Source: Bacteroidota bacterium
GTDB taxonomy: Bacteria; Bacteroidota; Bacteroidia; 2-12-FULL-35-15
Assembly: GCA_025363555.1 (NCBI GenBank)
Contig: JANYDQ010000030.1
Coordinates: 1 to 40,976 of the forward strand
Direction of reading: 5' to 3'
Length of the DNA stretch: 40,976 bases
Part shown: positions 23,129-32,017 of the stretch, piece after piece
Position numbering within the stretch: position 1 is the stretch's first letter
Layout: every line of letters begins with the position of its first letter
Notes under the pieces: generated by a model
What the model saw: only the letters and a program-made list of their open reading frames with translations
The model's database searches: none
Told to the model about the DNA's origin: nothing
Position numbers and translations under genes: made by a program

Positions 23129-24017
23129 AATAAGCCTGATACTATTATCCATTTTCTTTGTCACTTCACTCTTCTCGCAGGAGTTGAATTGTAAAGTAAC
23201 AGTAAATTCTGACCAGATTCAAGGAACTGATAAGCATATATTTGATGCCTTGAAAACAGCAATCTTTGAATTTATGAATAATAGAAAATGGACAAACGAT
23301 GTTTTTAAAACAGAAGAACGTATTGATTGCAATATCCTTATTAATATTACCGAGCGCCCTCAAACCGATAAATTTACAGCAACCATACAAGTGGCAGCTA
23401 ACAGGCCTGTTTACAAATCTTCTTACAATTCTCCCTTATTTAACTATAATGATAAAGAATTTGTATTCTATTATATAGAAAACCAGGCGCTTGATTTTTC
23501 TGAAAGCACAAACAGTTCCAACCTTACATCAGTTCTGGGATTTTATGCCTACCTTATTATTGGTATGCATTACGACTCATTTGCTCTGAATGCCGGAACA
23601 CCTTATTTGATAAAAGCATTAACTGTTGTGAATAATGCACAAGGTGCGGAAGAAAAAGGTTGGAAAGCTTTTGACGGAACCAAAAACCGTTACTGGTTAG
23701 TAAATAATTATATGGATGCTTCATTTATTCCTTTAAGGGAGTGTATGTATAACTACCACCGCAAAGGATTGGATATAATGGCAGATAATAAAGAAAGCGG
23801 CAGAGCTGCTATTTTAGAAAGTATCGAATCATTAAAAAAAGTGCACGAAGCAAAACCACTGTCCTTTAGCTTACAGGTGTTTTTTATTGCGAAATCGGAA
23901 GAAATAATAAATATTTTTTCTGGTGGGTTTCCTGATGAGAAAGCAAAAGTAATGAGCACGCTTAATGAAATTGACCCAACCAATAGTAATAAATATCAAA
24001 GGATTATTAGTCAGTAG
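23121..24017 (+). CDS. DUF4835 family exported protein
   Basis: This 298-residue protein starts with GTG at 23121, inside the end of coaBC. The start is supported by a good Sec signal peptide (MRKISLILLSIFFVTSLFSQ, cleavage near residue 20) followed by ELNCKVTVN. The FEFMNNRKWTNDVF, ERIDCNIL and VLGFYAYLIIGMHYDSF motifs are characteristic of DUF4835, a Bacteroidota-specific periplasmic family of unknown role. Constant linkage to coaBC and recN is seen across the phylum, though no functional link is known. The lack of a lipobox suggests a soluble periplasmic or outer-membrane-associated protein. Confidence 0.88.
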   Translation: MRKISLILLSIFFVTSLFSQELNCKVTVNSDQIQGTDKHIFDALKTAIFEFMNNRKWTNDVFKTEERIDCNILINITERPQTDKFTATIQVAANRPVYKSSYNSPLFNYNDKEFVFYYIENQALDFSESTNSSNLTSVLGFYAYLIIGMHYDSFALNAGTPYLIKALTVVNNAQGAEEKGWKAFDGTKNRYWLVNNYMDASFIPLRECMYNYHRKGLDIMADNKESGRAAILESIESLKKVHEAKPLSFSLQVFFIAKSEEIINIFSGGFPDEKAKVMSTLNEIDPTNSNKYQRIISQ

Positions 24018-24089
24018 TTAATAATCTGAATTAACTTTTCACCTCATTCCTATTAATTTTTTAATTTAGCAAATCATTTTATAAGAACA

Positions 24090-25745
24090 ATGCTACATCA
24101 TTTATCCGTTCAGAATTATGCATTAATAGACAAACTCGAAGTTGATTTTTCGAACGGATTAACTATTATTACAGGAGAAACAGGAGCGGGAAAATCAATT
24201 TTACTTGGTGCATTAGGATTAATTGCAGGAAGCCGTGCCGATACACAAGCATTGCATGACAAATCAAAAAAATGCATTGTTGAAGTATCCTTTAATATAA
24301 AAGGTTATTCATTAAAAGATTTTTTTTCAATTAACGAACTTGATTACGAAACAACAACAACAGTTCGGAGAGAAATAAATCCCGAAGGAAAATCTCGCGC
24401 GTTTATTAATGATACTCCTGTTACACTAACTCAATTAAAGGAACTAGCTTCATATTTGATAGATATACATTCACAGCACGAAACTCTTGCACTGAATGCA
24501 ACGGAATTCCAACTTTCTGTAGTTGACGCTTTTGCGAATCAATTGGTTTTATTAAATGAATATGCTGATAATTTCAAACGATTTAAAACGCTTGAAAAAA
24601 AATTAAATGAGTTAACCGAACGTGAATCGCAGGCAAAAAAGGAGCTCGATTATTTTCAATTTCAGTTCAATGAATTGGAAGATGCTAATTTAAAAACGAA
24701 TGAACAATTGGCACTTGAGCACGAATTAGAAACTTTAAATAATTCGGAAGAAATAAAACTAAATCTTTCTAAAGTTGCTTTTGGTTTAAACGGTGGAGAA
24801 CAAAATTTGCTTTCCTCGCTCAGCGAAATAAAAATTGTGCTTGCCTCTTTTGCCAAATTTAAACCTGAAATAAATGAACTAAGTTTTAGATTGAATAGTT
24901 CTTATATTGAGTTGAAGGATATTGCAAACGAACTGGAAAACCTGGAACAGAATATTATTTATGACCCCAAACTTATTGAGGAATTAACCATTCGCCTGGA
25001 TGAAATTTATCGCTTGCAGCAAAAACACCAGGTGAAATCTATTGACGAATTAATTATAATTAAAGAGGAGTTGAGTAATAAATTACTTGATTTTTCTTCG
25101 CTGGAAGCGGAAATAGAAAAATCAAAAAAGGAATGGAGTGCGTTAGAAAAATCTTTACTCGTATCTGCAAAAAAGATTTCAGGAAACAGGAAAAAAGTTA
25201 TTCCTGATATTGAAAAAGAAATTGCTTCCCTTCTCTCTTCTTTATCCATGCCTAATGCCCAACTTAAAATAGAACAGGCAGAAACAAATATATTAACTAA
25301 AAACGGGTTAGATAAAATCAATTTTCTTTTCTCTGCCAACAAAGGCAGCGATTTTAAGGAGTTGAACAAAGTGGCTTCCGGTGGTGAGTTGTCACGCTTA
25401 ATGCTAAGTATTAAATCTTTGTTAGCGCATTTAACGTCATTACCCACTATCATTTTTGATGAAATCGACACTGGGGTTTCAGGTGATATAGCAGATAAAG
25501 TGGGAAGTATTATGAATCAAATGGCAAAAACAATGCAGGTAATTGCCATTACTCATTTGCCGCAAATAGCAAGTAAAGGACAGTCGCATTTATTTGTTTA
25601 CAAAGAAGAAAAAAACAATAAAACATTTAGCAATATTAAAAAACTAAACCAGGATGAACGCGTGAAAGAGATTGCAAAAATGCTTAGCACAGGTACTCCA
25701 ACAGCGGCTGCAATAAGTAACGCAAAAGAACTTCTTAAAACTTAA
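24090..25745 (+). CDS. recN: DNA repair protein RecN
   Basis: The 551-residue SMC-like ATPase carries Walker A at residues 29-36 (GETGAGKS), with a long coiled coil in the middle (about 150-390). The ABC signature is VASGGELSRLMLS, and Walker B is TIIFDEIDTGVSG. ITHLPQIAS near the end provides the switch His. It should act in recombinational repair of double-strand breaks in the cytoplasm. The overall length is typical for RecN. It follows the DUF4835 gene after 72 bases without a convincing promoter of its own. Confidence 0.96.
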   Translation: MLHHLSVQNYALIDKLEVDFSNGLTIITGETGAGKSILLGALGLIAGSRADTQALHDKSKKCIVEVSFNIKGYSLKDFFSINELDYETTTTVRREINPEGKSRAFINDTPVTLTQLKELASYLIDIHSQHETLALNATEFQLSVVDAFANQLVLLNEYADNFKRFKTLEKKLNELTERESQAKKELDYFQFQFNELEDANLKTNEQLALEHELETLNNSEEIKLNLSKVAFGLNGGEQNLLSSLSEIKIVLASFAKFKPEINELSFRLNSSYIELKDIANELENLEQNIIYDPKLIEELTIRLDEIYRLQQKHQVKSIDELIIIKEELSNKLLDFSSLEAEIEKSKKEWSALEKSLLVSAKKISGNRKKVIPDIEKEIASLLSSLSMPNAQLKIEQAETNILTKNGLDKINFLFSANKGSDFKELNKVASGGELSRLMLSIKSLLAHLTSLPTIIFDEIDTGVSGDIADKVGSIMNQMAKTMQVIAITHLPQIASKGQSHLFVYKEEKNNKTFSNIKKLNQDERVKEIAKMLSTGTPTAAAISNAKELLKT

Positions 25746-25754
25746 ACTTATTAG

Positions 25755-25762
25755 TACATTTG
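25755..25762 (+). promoter_or_regulatory. -7 box upstream of fabI
   Basis: TACATTTG at 25755-25762 fits the -7 consensus and lies 28 bases before the ATG; no TTTG is seen at the expected distance. Confidence 0.4.
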
Positions 25763-25790
25763 CATTCTATTCATAATTAATAACTCTACT

Positions 25791-26606
25791 ATGTCATACA
25801 ACTTATTAAAAGGTAAACGCGGAATAATTACAGGTGCTTTGGATGAAAATTCAATTGCCTGGAAAGTAGCTGAAAAAGCACACGAAGAAGGAGCAACATT
25901 TGTTTTAACAAATGCCCCCATTGCTATGCGAATGGGAGAAATAAAGAAACTGGCAGAGAAAACAAATTCGGAAATCATTCCTGCTGATGCAACCATCGTG
26001 GAAGAATTAACAAACCTGTTTATCAAATCCCAGGAAGTTCTCGGAGGGAAAATTGATTTTGTATTACACTCTATAGGAATGAGTGTAAACATTCGTAAAA
26101 ACATTCCTTATACAGAGCTGAATTACGATTATTTCATAAAAGGAATTGATGTGTCCGCTTTTTCATTACATAAAATGCTAAGTGTTGCAAAAAAATTAGA
26201 TGCCATTAGTGAATGGGGCTCTGTAGTTGCTCTGACTTATATGGCAGCACAACGCACTTATCCTTTTTATACCGATATGGCTGATATTAAAGCAATGCTG
26301 GAGTCTATCACCCGCAGTTTTGGTTATCATTACGGCTTAGATAAAAAAGTAAGGATTAATACCGTTTCTCAATCTCCCACTAAAACTACTGCAGGAAGCG
26401 GAATAAAAGGGTTTGGTGATTTTTATGATTATGCGGATAAAATTGCTCCGTTAGGAAATGCTTCTGCTGAAGCATGTGCAGATTATTGCATTACCTTATT
26501 TTCAGATTTAACTAAAATGGTTACCATGCAAAATCTTTATCACGATGGCGGTTATTCTACCACCGGCATCAGTTCAATTGTAATGGAGCAATTAGGAAAA
26601 TCGTAA
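25791..26606 (+). CDS. fabI: Enoyl-ACP reductase FabI
   Basis: This 271-residue enzyme is the Bacteroidota form of FabI. It shows the FabI-type nucleotide loop GALDENSIAWKVA (residues 15-27), LHSIGMS, and the Tyr-x6-Lys active site at Tyr160 and Lys167 (YTDMADIK). SQSPTKTTAGSGIKGF and QNLYHDGGYSTTG follow. It reduces enoyl-ACP with NADH in the last step of fatty-acid elongation. The gene closes the bamD-to-fabI cluster and is followed by a strong terminator hairpin. FabI is the target of triclosan-type inhibitors in other bacteria; the sequence does not show whether this one is sensitive. Confidence 0.93.
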   Translation: MSYNLLKGKRGIITGALDENSIAWKVAEKAHEEGATFVLTNAPIAMRMGEIKKLAEKTNSEIIPADATIVEELTNLFIKSQEVLGGKIDFVLHSIGMSVNIRKNIPYTELNYDYFIKGIDVSAFSLHKMLSVAKKLDAISEWGSVVALTYMAAQRTYPFYTDMADIKAMLESITRSFGYHYGLDKKVRINTVSQSPTKTTAGSGIKGFGDFYDYADKIAPLGNASAEACADYCITLFSDLTKMVTMQNLYHDGGYSTTGISSIVMEQLGKS

Positions 26607-26624
26607 TTCTGTTTATTAAAAAAT

Positions 26625-26663
26625 AAAAAATGAGGCTGTCTCAAAAGGACAGTCTCATTTTTT
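26625..26663 (+). terminator. Terminator of fabI
   Basis: AAAAAATGAGGCTGTC pairs with GACAGTCTCATTTTTT over 16 bp with a single G-T pair and a seven-base loop. It doubles as the left end of the inverted-repeat element described below. Confidence 0.85.
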
Positions 26664-26924
26664 GTTAACATTCGAGGATTGATAACTCGATGTTCCCGGT
26701 ATAGCCTTCAATAAGTGAATCATATTTATACTATCTATCACTTTGTTTACTACAGAACAGGATGATTAGACTCTATGAGTTCTTCAGGCTTGGTGGCATA
26801 ATGAAATTTGGTCTGAAATAACAACCCTTGAAGCAATAATTTATTCCCAACAAAATTATGTTTGTTTCTTAATAAGTGTTCATAATGGAAATAAAAAAGG
26901 CTGCCTCACTTTTGAGACAGCCTC
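26632..26924. mobile_element. MITE-like element, 16 bp perfect terminal inverted repeats
   Basis: GAGGCTGTCTCAAAAG at 26632-26647 recurs as its exact reverse complement at 26909-26924, enclosing 293 bases. Ends of the type GAGGCTGTC(T/C)CAAAA are familiar from DDE insertion sequences in Bacteroidota (IS1182/IS5-like). There is no transposase gene. The interior has one 46-codon open stretch on the minus strand, ending near 26752, that I cannot identify. Each end also folds as a terminator for the neighbouring gene. No target-site duplication is obvious. The alternative is two independent terminators of one repeat family placed back to back. Confidence 0.55.
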
Positions 26925-26930
26925 TTATTG
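26893..26930 (-). terminator. Terminator of the GAPDH gene
   Basis: Read on the minus strand, GGCTGTCTCA pairs with TGAGGCAGCC across a short AAAG loop (one G-T pair), followed by six T. It lies about 40 bases beyond the GAPDH stop. Confidence 0.75.
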
Positions 26931-26967
26931 TATTCTTCTAAAAAAAGCTTTTAGGTTTTGTTCTTTT

Positions 26968-28449
26968 TTAATAATACCTCAACCTGTTCACATCCGAAAT
27001 TTTCTTTGCTAATCGAATCACCTGGCGGGTATAACCATATTCATTATCGTACCAAACATAAAGCACACAACTATTGCCATCTTTAGCCACAATAGTAGCA
27101 GGACTGTCGAACACACAAGCACAAGGATTACCAATACAATCGGTAGAGACCAACTCATTTGAAAACGAATATTGAATCTGCTCCACCAAATTACCCTTCA
27201 ATGCCGCATCTTTCATCACCTCATTAATGCCTTCCTTAGAAGTAGTTTTATCTAATGTCAAATTCAAAATTGCCAGAGAAACATCAGGGGTTGGAACACG
27301 AACTGAGTTACCACTAATCTTTCCTGCCAATTGTGGAAGCACCTTCGCCACTGCCTTGTCAGCACCTGTTTCCGTAATTACCATATTCAATGCTGCCGAG
27401 CGGCCTCTCCGGTATTTCGGGTGATAATTATCCAACAAATTCTGATCGTTGGTATAGCTGTGAATTGTTTCTATATGCCCCCTTGAAATACCAAAAGCTC
27501 TGTCAATCACCAGCAAAACCGGCACAATAGCATTAGTGGTACAACTTGCAGCCGAAAAAATAGTTTCATCCTTATCATAATCCCTGTGATTAATTCCATG
27601 AACAATATTCGGAATATCCCCCTTTCCCGGAGCGGTAAGCAATATCTTACCAACCCCCTTCGATTTCAAATGTTTACTAAGTCCTTCTCTGTCGCGGGCA
27701 ATACCTGTGTTGTCAATTAATAAAGCATCATTAATACCATAACTTGTGTAATCAATCTCATCGGGCTTATTAGCTGCAATCATTTTAATAGTATGTCCGT
27801 TAATGATTAATGATTTACTTGCAAAATCCTCAATAATAGTTCCCGGAAAAGGACCATGCACCGAGTCGGTTCGTAGCAGGTCAGCCCTTTTTTGAATATC
27901 TTCATCCGAATTTGTTCTGGTAACAATGGCTTTCAGTCTTAATTGTTCCCCTTTACCAGCCTGACCTATCAGTTCACGTGCAGCTAGTCTCCCTATTCGC
28001 CCGAAACCATACAATATCACATCTTTCGGGGTAATTTTATTTTTATCCTGCCCTATATAGCCTTTAAGTTTATCAGCCATAAAGTCACCTGCCGTTTTGT
28101 ATTTTCCTTTCTCCTGGCTCCATTCAGAAGCTAACCTTCCAATATCCATCCGGGAAGGTACCACATCCAGCTTTTGAATTTCCCTTGCCAGCATCAAGCT
28201 ATCAGTTACATTAATAGATTCTTTCACAATATCTTTAGCATATTGGTGCAGCTTCATAATCTCGCTTGCGCTTCTATCTACTAATTGATTTCTGAAGATA
28301 ATCAACTCAATTGATTTTTCGAACCAAAGTGTACCAATAACTCCAATCAGTTCAATAGCTGCTTTTTCATGTTTAATCCAGTCGTTTAATTCCGATTCAT
28401 AAGAGCCCATATGTTCTCCTGTCAAAATTTCTTTTGTGTCAAATGTCAT
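26968..28449 (-). CDS. gap: Glyceraldehyde-3-phosphate dehydrogenase, long form
   Basis: The protein has 493 residues, roughly 140 more than standard GAPDH. The extra N-terminus is helical and has no named domain that I recognise. The NAD-binding GFGRIGR is at 148-154. Catalytic Cys303 sits in SAASCTTNAIVP, followed by HSYTNDQ, and WYDNEYGYTRQV lies near the C-terminus. It should interconvert glyceraldehyde-3-phosphate and 1,3-bisphosphoglycerate. Many Bacteroidota carry such an extended paralogue beside a standard Gap, and it may serve the gluconeogenic direction. It is downstream of rpoD on the same strand but separated by a terminator, with its own likely -7 box. Confidence 0.92.
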   Translation of the reverse strand: MTFDTKEILTGEHMGSYESELNDWIKHEKAAIELIGVIGTLWFEKSIELIIFRNQLVDRSASEIMKLHQYAKDIVKESINVTDSLMLAREIQKLDVVPSRMDIGRLASEWSQEKGKYKTAGDFMADKLKGYIGQDKNKITPKDVILYGFGRIGRLAARELIGQAGKGEQLRLKAIVTRTNSDEDIQKRADLLRTDSVHGPFPGTIIEDFASKSLIINGHTIKMIAANKPDEIDYTSYGINDALLIDNTGIARDREGLSKHLKSKGVGKILLTAPGKGDIPNIVHGINHRDYDKDETIFSAASCTTNAIVPVLLVIDRAFGISRGHIETIHSYTNDQNLLDNYHPKYRRGRSAALNMVITETGADKAVAKVLPQLAGKISGNSVRVPTPDVSLAILNLTLDKTTSKEGINEVMKDAALKGNLVEQIQYSFSNELVSTDCIGNPCACVFDSPATIVAKDGNSCVLYVWYDNEYGYTRQVIRLAKKISDVNRLRYY

Positions 28450-28506
28450 TTTGTTTAATTATTAAGGTTTGTTTCAAGGTTTAAGTTTCAGGTTTCAAAA
28501 ATTGCG

Positions 28507-28514
28507 CGAAAGTA
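28507..28514 (-). promoter_or_regulatory. -7 box of the GAPDH gene
   Basis: On the minus strand TACTTTCG at 28514-28507 resembles the TAnnTTTG box with a common variant end. It lies about 60 bases before the GAPDH start and directly follows the rpoD terminator. Confidence 0.4.
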
Positions 28515-28575
28515 AAAAAATAAACCGCATAAATATCAGCGAAATTTTAGAGTTTTCAACTGACTTTATGCGGTT
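28514..28575 (-). terminator. Terminator of rpoD
   Basis: An 11 bp perfect stem, AACCGCATAAA at 28523-28533 with TTTATGCGGTT at 28565-28575, is followed on the minus strand by TATTTTTTT. The 31-base loop is long, so efficiency is uncertain. Confidence 0.6.
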
Positions 28576-28603
28576 ATCATATATGGTAAAGAATCTTAGT
28601 CTT

Positions 28604-29467
28604 TTATCCTAAATAGGTCTTTAAAAGTTTACTTCTTGAATTATGACGAAGCCTGCGAATTGCTTTTTCCTTTATCTGGCGAACACGTTCTCTTGTTAAA
28701 TCAAATTTAGCACCAATTTCTTCCAAAGTCAATCCGTGGTTGATACCTATTCCGAAAAATAATTTCACTACATCTCTTTCTCTTTCCGTTAATGTTGACA
28801 AAGAACGTTCAATTTCCCTTTGCAGTGATTCTGTCATCAGCATATTATCTGCTCTTGGCGAATCATGATTTACCAATACATCCAGCAAACTATTTTCTTC
28901 ACCGTTCACAAAAGGAGCATCCATAGATACGTGACGACCTGAAACTCTCATGGTGTCAGCCACTTTGTCCTGTGGTAACTCTAATATGTCTGACAACTCT
29001 TCAGCACTAGGTTCGCGCTCAAATTGTTGTTCCAATTTAGAAAAAGCTTTATTAATTTTATTCAGTGAACCTACCTGGTTCAAAGGTAAACGAACTATAC
29101 GCGATTGTTCCGCCAAAGCTTGCAGAATGGATTGCCGAATCCACCATACAGCATAAGAAATAAATTTAAAACCACGAGTTTCGTCAAACCGTTTTGCTGC
29201 TTTAATCAGACCTAAATTTCCTTCGTTAATCAAGTCAGGTAAACTTAATCCCTGGTTCTGATATTGTTTGGCAACGGAAACTACAAAACGTAAATTAGAT
29301 TTAGTTAATTTTTCAAGAGCACCTTGGTCACCATCTCTGATTTTTTTTGCCAATACTACTTCTTCATCCGCTGTAATTAATTCCTCACGTCCTATTTCCT
29401 GAAGATATTTATCCAGTGAAGCACTTTCGCGATTGGTAATCGATTTGGTTATTTTGAGTTGTCTCAT
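28604..29467 (-). CDS. rpoD: Primary sigma factor RpoD/SigA, Bacteroidota short form
   Basis: The 287-residue sigma-70 factor has region 1.2 ([20 protein letters not shown]), the core region 2 with [15 protein letters not shown] for -10 recognition, region 3, and region 4.2 ([28 protein letters not shown]). It lacks the long N-terminal 1.1 and non-conserved insertion of E. coli RpoD, as is normal in Bacteroidota. This protein would recognise the TTTG/TAnnTTTG promoters that are seen repeatedly in this window. It has its own promoter with a near-consensus -33 and is followed by a hairpin. Confidence 0.95.
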   Translation of the reverse strand: MRQLKITKSITNRESASLDKYLQEIGREELITADEEVVLAKKIRDGDQGALEKLTKSNLRFVVSVAKQYQNQGLSLPDLINEGNLGLIKAAKRFDETRGFKFISYAVWWIRQSILQALAEQSRIVRLPLNQVGSLNKINKAFSKLEQQFEREPSAEELSDILELPQDKVADTMRVSGRHVSMDAPFVNGEENSLLDVLVNHDSPRADNMLMTESLQREIERSLSTLTERERDVVKLFFGIGINHGLTLEEIGAKFDLTRERVRQIKEKAIRRLRHNSRSKLLKTYLG

Positions 29468-29504
29468 ATCTGTTTTAGATTTATTAGGTGGTTGAAATCG
29501 AGTG

Positions 29505-29536
29505 CAAAGATAATCTATTTACCTGAAAAAAACAAT
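29505..29536 (-). promoter_or_regulatory. Promoter of rpoD
   Basis: On the minus strand ATTG (29536-29533), a 20-base spacer and TATCTTTG (29512-29505) match the consensus with one change in the -33 box. The leader is about 30 bases. Confidence 0.6.
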
Positions 29537-29569
29537 CTTCCCCACAATAATTTCTTTTATTTTACACTT

Positions 29570-31045
29570 CTACATTCCGAAACCATAATAAGCCCTCATA
29601 CCATTTGAATAGACTCCTTCAATTAAAATTCCATTCTTTTTATTGTCAACAGCATTTTTAACGTCTTCAATGGAATTAATTTTCTTATGGTCAATACTGG
29701 TAATAATAAAACCTTCTCTTATTCCTGCACTCGCTAATTTACCGGCAGCAAGTTTTGCAATACGCAATCCATTCTGAATATTTAATTTTTGCATATCATG
29801 CTCACTTACTTCTTCAAAAGTAGCACCCAATGCAGTAACAACCTCCACTTTTGGTTTTTCTACCACATTGGTATTACCATTTTTGTTTTTAAGAACCACA
29901 GCCATCACTTTTTCCTGGTTGTTACGTTTCAAAGTAACATTAACCTTGTCGCCTGGACGATGTCTACCCACCTGATCCTGTAATTCCGGTACGTTATTTA
30001 CTTCCACTTCATCCACTTTTGTAATCACATCTCCCTCTTTAATACCTGCTTCATCTCCCGAACCGCCTTCAATAGTAGAAAACACATATACCCCTTTTAA
30101 TTCATTAATACTTTTTTCTTTGGCTAATTTAGCATCCAAATCCTCCAAATGTATACCAATAAAAGCACGCTGTACTTCTCCAAACTCCAGTAAATCAGCC
30201 ACTACTTTGCGAGTTAAATTTACCGGAATTGCAAATGAATAGCCTGTATAAGAACCGGTATTAGATTGAATGGCTGAATTAATGCCTATCAACTCTCCCT
30301 TTGTATTTACCAGCGCACCTCCACTATTACCCGGGTTTACAGCTGCATCTGTTTGAAGATAAGATTCAATAGAACTGGAACTTAATCCTTTTGATTCTTC
30401 GTTATTGTTATTAAGTATATTAATATTTCTTGCTTTCGCGCTTATAATACCTGCTGTAACAGTAGAGGTAAGGTTAAATGGATTACCAACTGCCAATACC
30501 CATTCTCCTACTTTTACGTTGTCAGAATTTCCATAATTAATAAATGGCAAATTAGTTTCCTTAATTTTTAAAAGTGCCAAATCCGTTCCGGGGTCCTTAC
30601 CAATAATATCTGCAACATAACTACGTTTGTCGTTTAAAGTAATTTCCACTTTATCGGCACCCTCCACCACATGATTGTTGGTTACAATGTACCCGTCCTG
30701 GGATACAATTACCCCCGAGCCTGTTGCCATTGGTGCTTCCTGTTTAGGCATTTGTCCGCCAAACAGATTGCGGAAAGGATCATACATATAAAATTGATTT
30801 TGATTTGCGTTCATCGGATAAGTGGTTTTAACATGAACTACTGCGTGAACAGACATATCTGCCGCAGTTGTAAAATCCACATTGTTTTCGGGTGCAGAAC
30901 CGGGCATATTTACAAATTTTACCGGCGGTTGGTAGGTTAGTTGTGAAGTTTGATGTGAATTCTTATCCACTAAAAAATGATTTAGTCCTAAGGCGGTTAA
31001 CCCGCCAATACTTGCAATTAAGAATACTGATGCTATCTTTTTCAT
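29570..31045 (-). CDS. DegP/HtrA-type periplasmic serine protease
   Basis: The 491-residue protein begins with a signal anchor or Sec signal (about 4-24, IASVFLIASIGGLTALGL). The trypsin-like protease domain has His125 in VTNNHVVEG, Asp155 in GTDLALLKI and Ser241 in NPGNSGGAL. Two PDZ domains follow (about 290-385 and 405-490), the second with NGLRIAKLAAGKLASAGIREG. This is the DegP/DegQ layout, for degrading or refolding misfolded envelope proteins. A Gln/Asn-rich LA-like loop is present near 75-105. The gene stands upstream of rpoD on the same strand but, with a 100-base gap and a separate promoter in between, is probably an independent unit. Confidence 0.93.
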   Translation of the reverse strand: MKKIASVFLIASIGGLTALGLNHFLVDKNSHQTSQLTYQPPVKFVNMPGSAPENNVDFTTAADMSVHAVVHVKTTYPMNANQNQFYMYDPFRNLFGGQMPKQEAPMATGSGVIVSQDGYIVTNNHVVEGADKVEITLNDKRSYVADIIGKDPGTDLALLKIKETNLPFINYGNSDNVKVGEWVLAVGNPFNLTSTVTAGIISAKARNINILNNNNEESKGLSSSSIESYLQTDAAVNPGNSGGALVNTKGELIGINSAIQSNTGSYTGYSFAIPVNLTRKVVADLLEFGEVQRAFIGIHLEDLDAKLAKEKSINELKGVYVFSTIEGGSGDEAGIKEGDVITKVDEVEVNNVPELQDQVGRHRPGDKVNVTLKRNNQEKVMAVVLKNKNGNTNVVEKPKVEVVTALGATFEEVSEHDMQKLNIQNGLRIAKLAAGKLASAGIREGFIITSIDHKKINSIEDVKNAVDNKKNGILIEGVYSNGMRAYYGFGM

Positions 31046-31282
31046 AGTTTAATTTTTTTTAATTGTTTTACTTTCTTGATTATTTTTTTAAATTATGCTC
31101 AATGCATGGCAAATTTTGTTCCGATAATTTTAAGGTTATTGTTTTTAACAGAAATTAACGGGGCTTTAGAAGAAATAAAAAATACCAATGTGAAGGGCAA
31201 ACTAAAATAATTATGCTTTAGTTTATAAAGGTTGATTAACTTTACCCGAATTTTAAAACTCAAAAAAACATTTAAAAGATCA

Positions 31283-32017
31283 ATGAGCAAGTTTACGGAA
31301 AAAACTCAACCATTTATGATGGGTTTAATGGTAGGTTTAATTATTGCAGGAAGTTTTTTTGTGCTCAAATTAGACGATTATTTTAAAGAATTGAATTTCT
31401 ACAAATCATTTATTCACACTTTTACTTCCGAAACCAAAACTCAGGGAACTACGGACAATAAGAAGGATGATATTACTTCTAAAGACGATAAACCTACAAA
31501 TGTAGTTTCAAAAAATAAGCTTTCATCAAAGAATGATTCCTCTGAAACAAATAATGAAAAGACTTTATCGGTTTCCAGTAAAGATACTTTAACGGTCACT
31601 AAGTCTTCAGATTCATTAAATGATAATTCAGTTGTTTCAGAAGATGTGGTGGTTAAAAAAGATGAATTGATTTCCACCAAAACAATGGAAGTAATTAATC
31701 TTAATCCCCTTTCAGCAAAAGTTACTTCAAAAGATTCACTGCTGCAAAAAGTAAGCGGTGTGCAGGATGACAAAAATGCAAAACAGTTATTTAATATTGA
31801 ATTCTGGGAATCTCCTATTAATTATAAGGGATATAAGATGAGTAAATATAAAATAGTTTTGTTCGGGATTGCCTCGGTGGATGGAATAAAAGTTTTTAGA
31901 ACGGAGGATGCCATTTATTTAAAAAATCAAACGGCTATTTATAAACTTGATTATGCAAGCGAGTTGAAGCCATACGAAAGAATAAGTGACGAAAGTATAA
32001 TCAGCAAATTAAAATGA
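31283..32017 (+). CDS. Hypothetical membrane-anchored protein upstream of dapF
   Basis: The start at 31283 gives 244 residues. An in-frame ATG at 31232 is possible, but a -7-like TAACTTTA at 31237-31244 argues against it. One transmembrane helix lies at about 12-30 (MMGLMVGLIIAGSFFVLKL). A long Ser/Lys/Asp-rich, probably disordered linker (about 45-165) follows, and then a small folded C-terminal domain (about 175-244) with IEFWESPINYKGYKMSKYKIVLFGI and ending in PYERISDE. The domain should face the periplasm. I do not know its function. It overlaps dapF by four bases (ATGA), so the two are coupled. Confidence 0.75.
   Translation: MSKFTEKTQPFMMGLMVGLIIAGSFFVLKLDDYFKELNFYKSFIHTFTSETKTQGTTDNKKDDITSKDDKPTNVVSKNKLSSKNDSSETNNEKTLSVSSKDTLTVTKSSDSLNDNSVVSEDVVVKKDELISTKTMEVINLNPLSAKVTSKDSLLQKVSGVQDDKNAKQLFNIEFWESPINYKGYKMSKYKIVLFGIASVDGIKVFRTEDAIYLKNQTAIYKLDYASELKPYERISDESIISKLK

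Noticed and set aside
31232-31282. Upstream ATG for the membrane protein before dapF
   Set aside because: The added 17 residues overlap a probable -7 box (TAACTTTA) and place a basic stretch before a normal N-terminus starting at 31283; not fully excluded.
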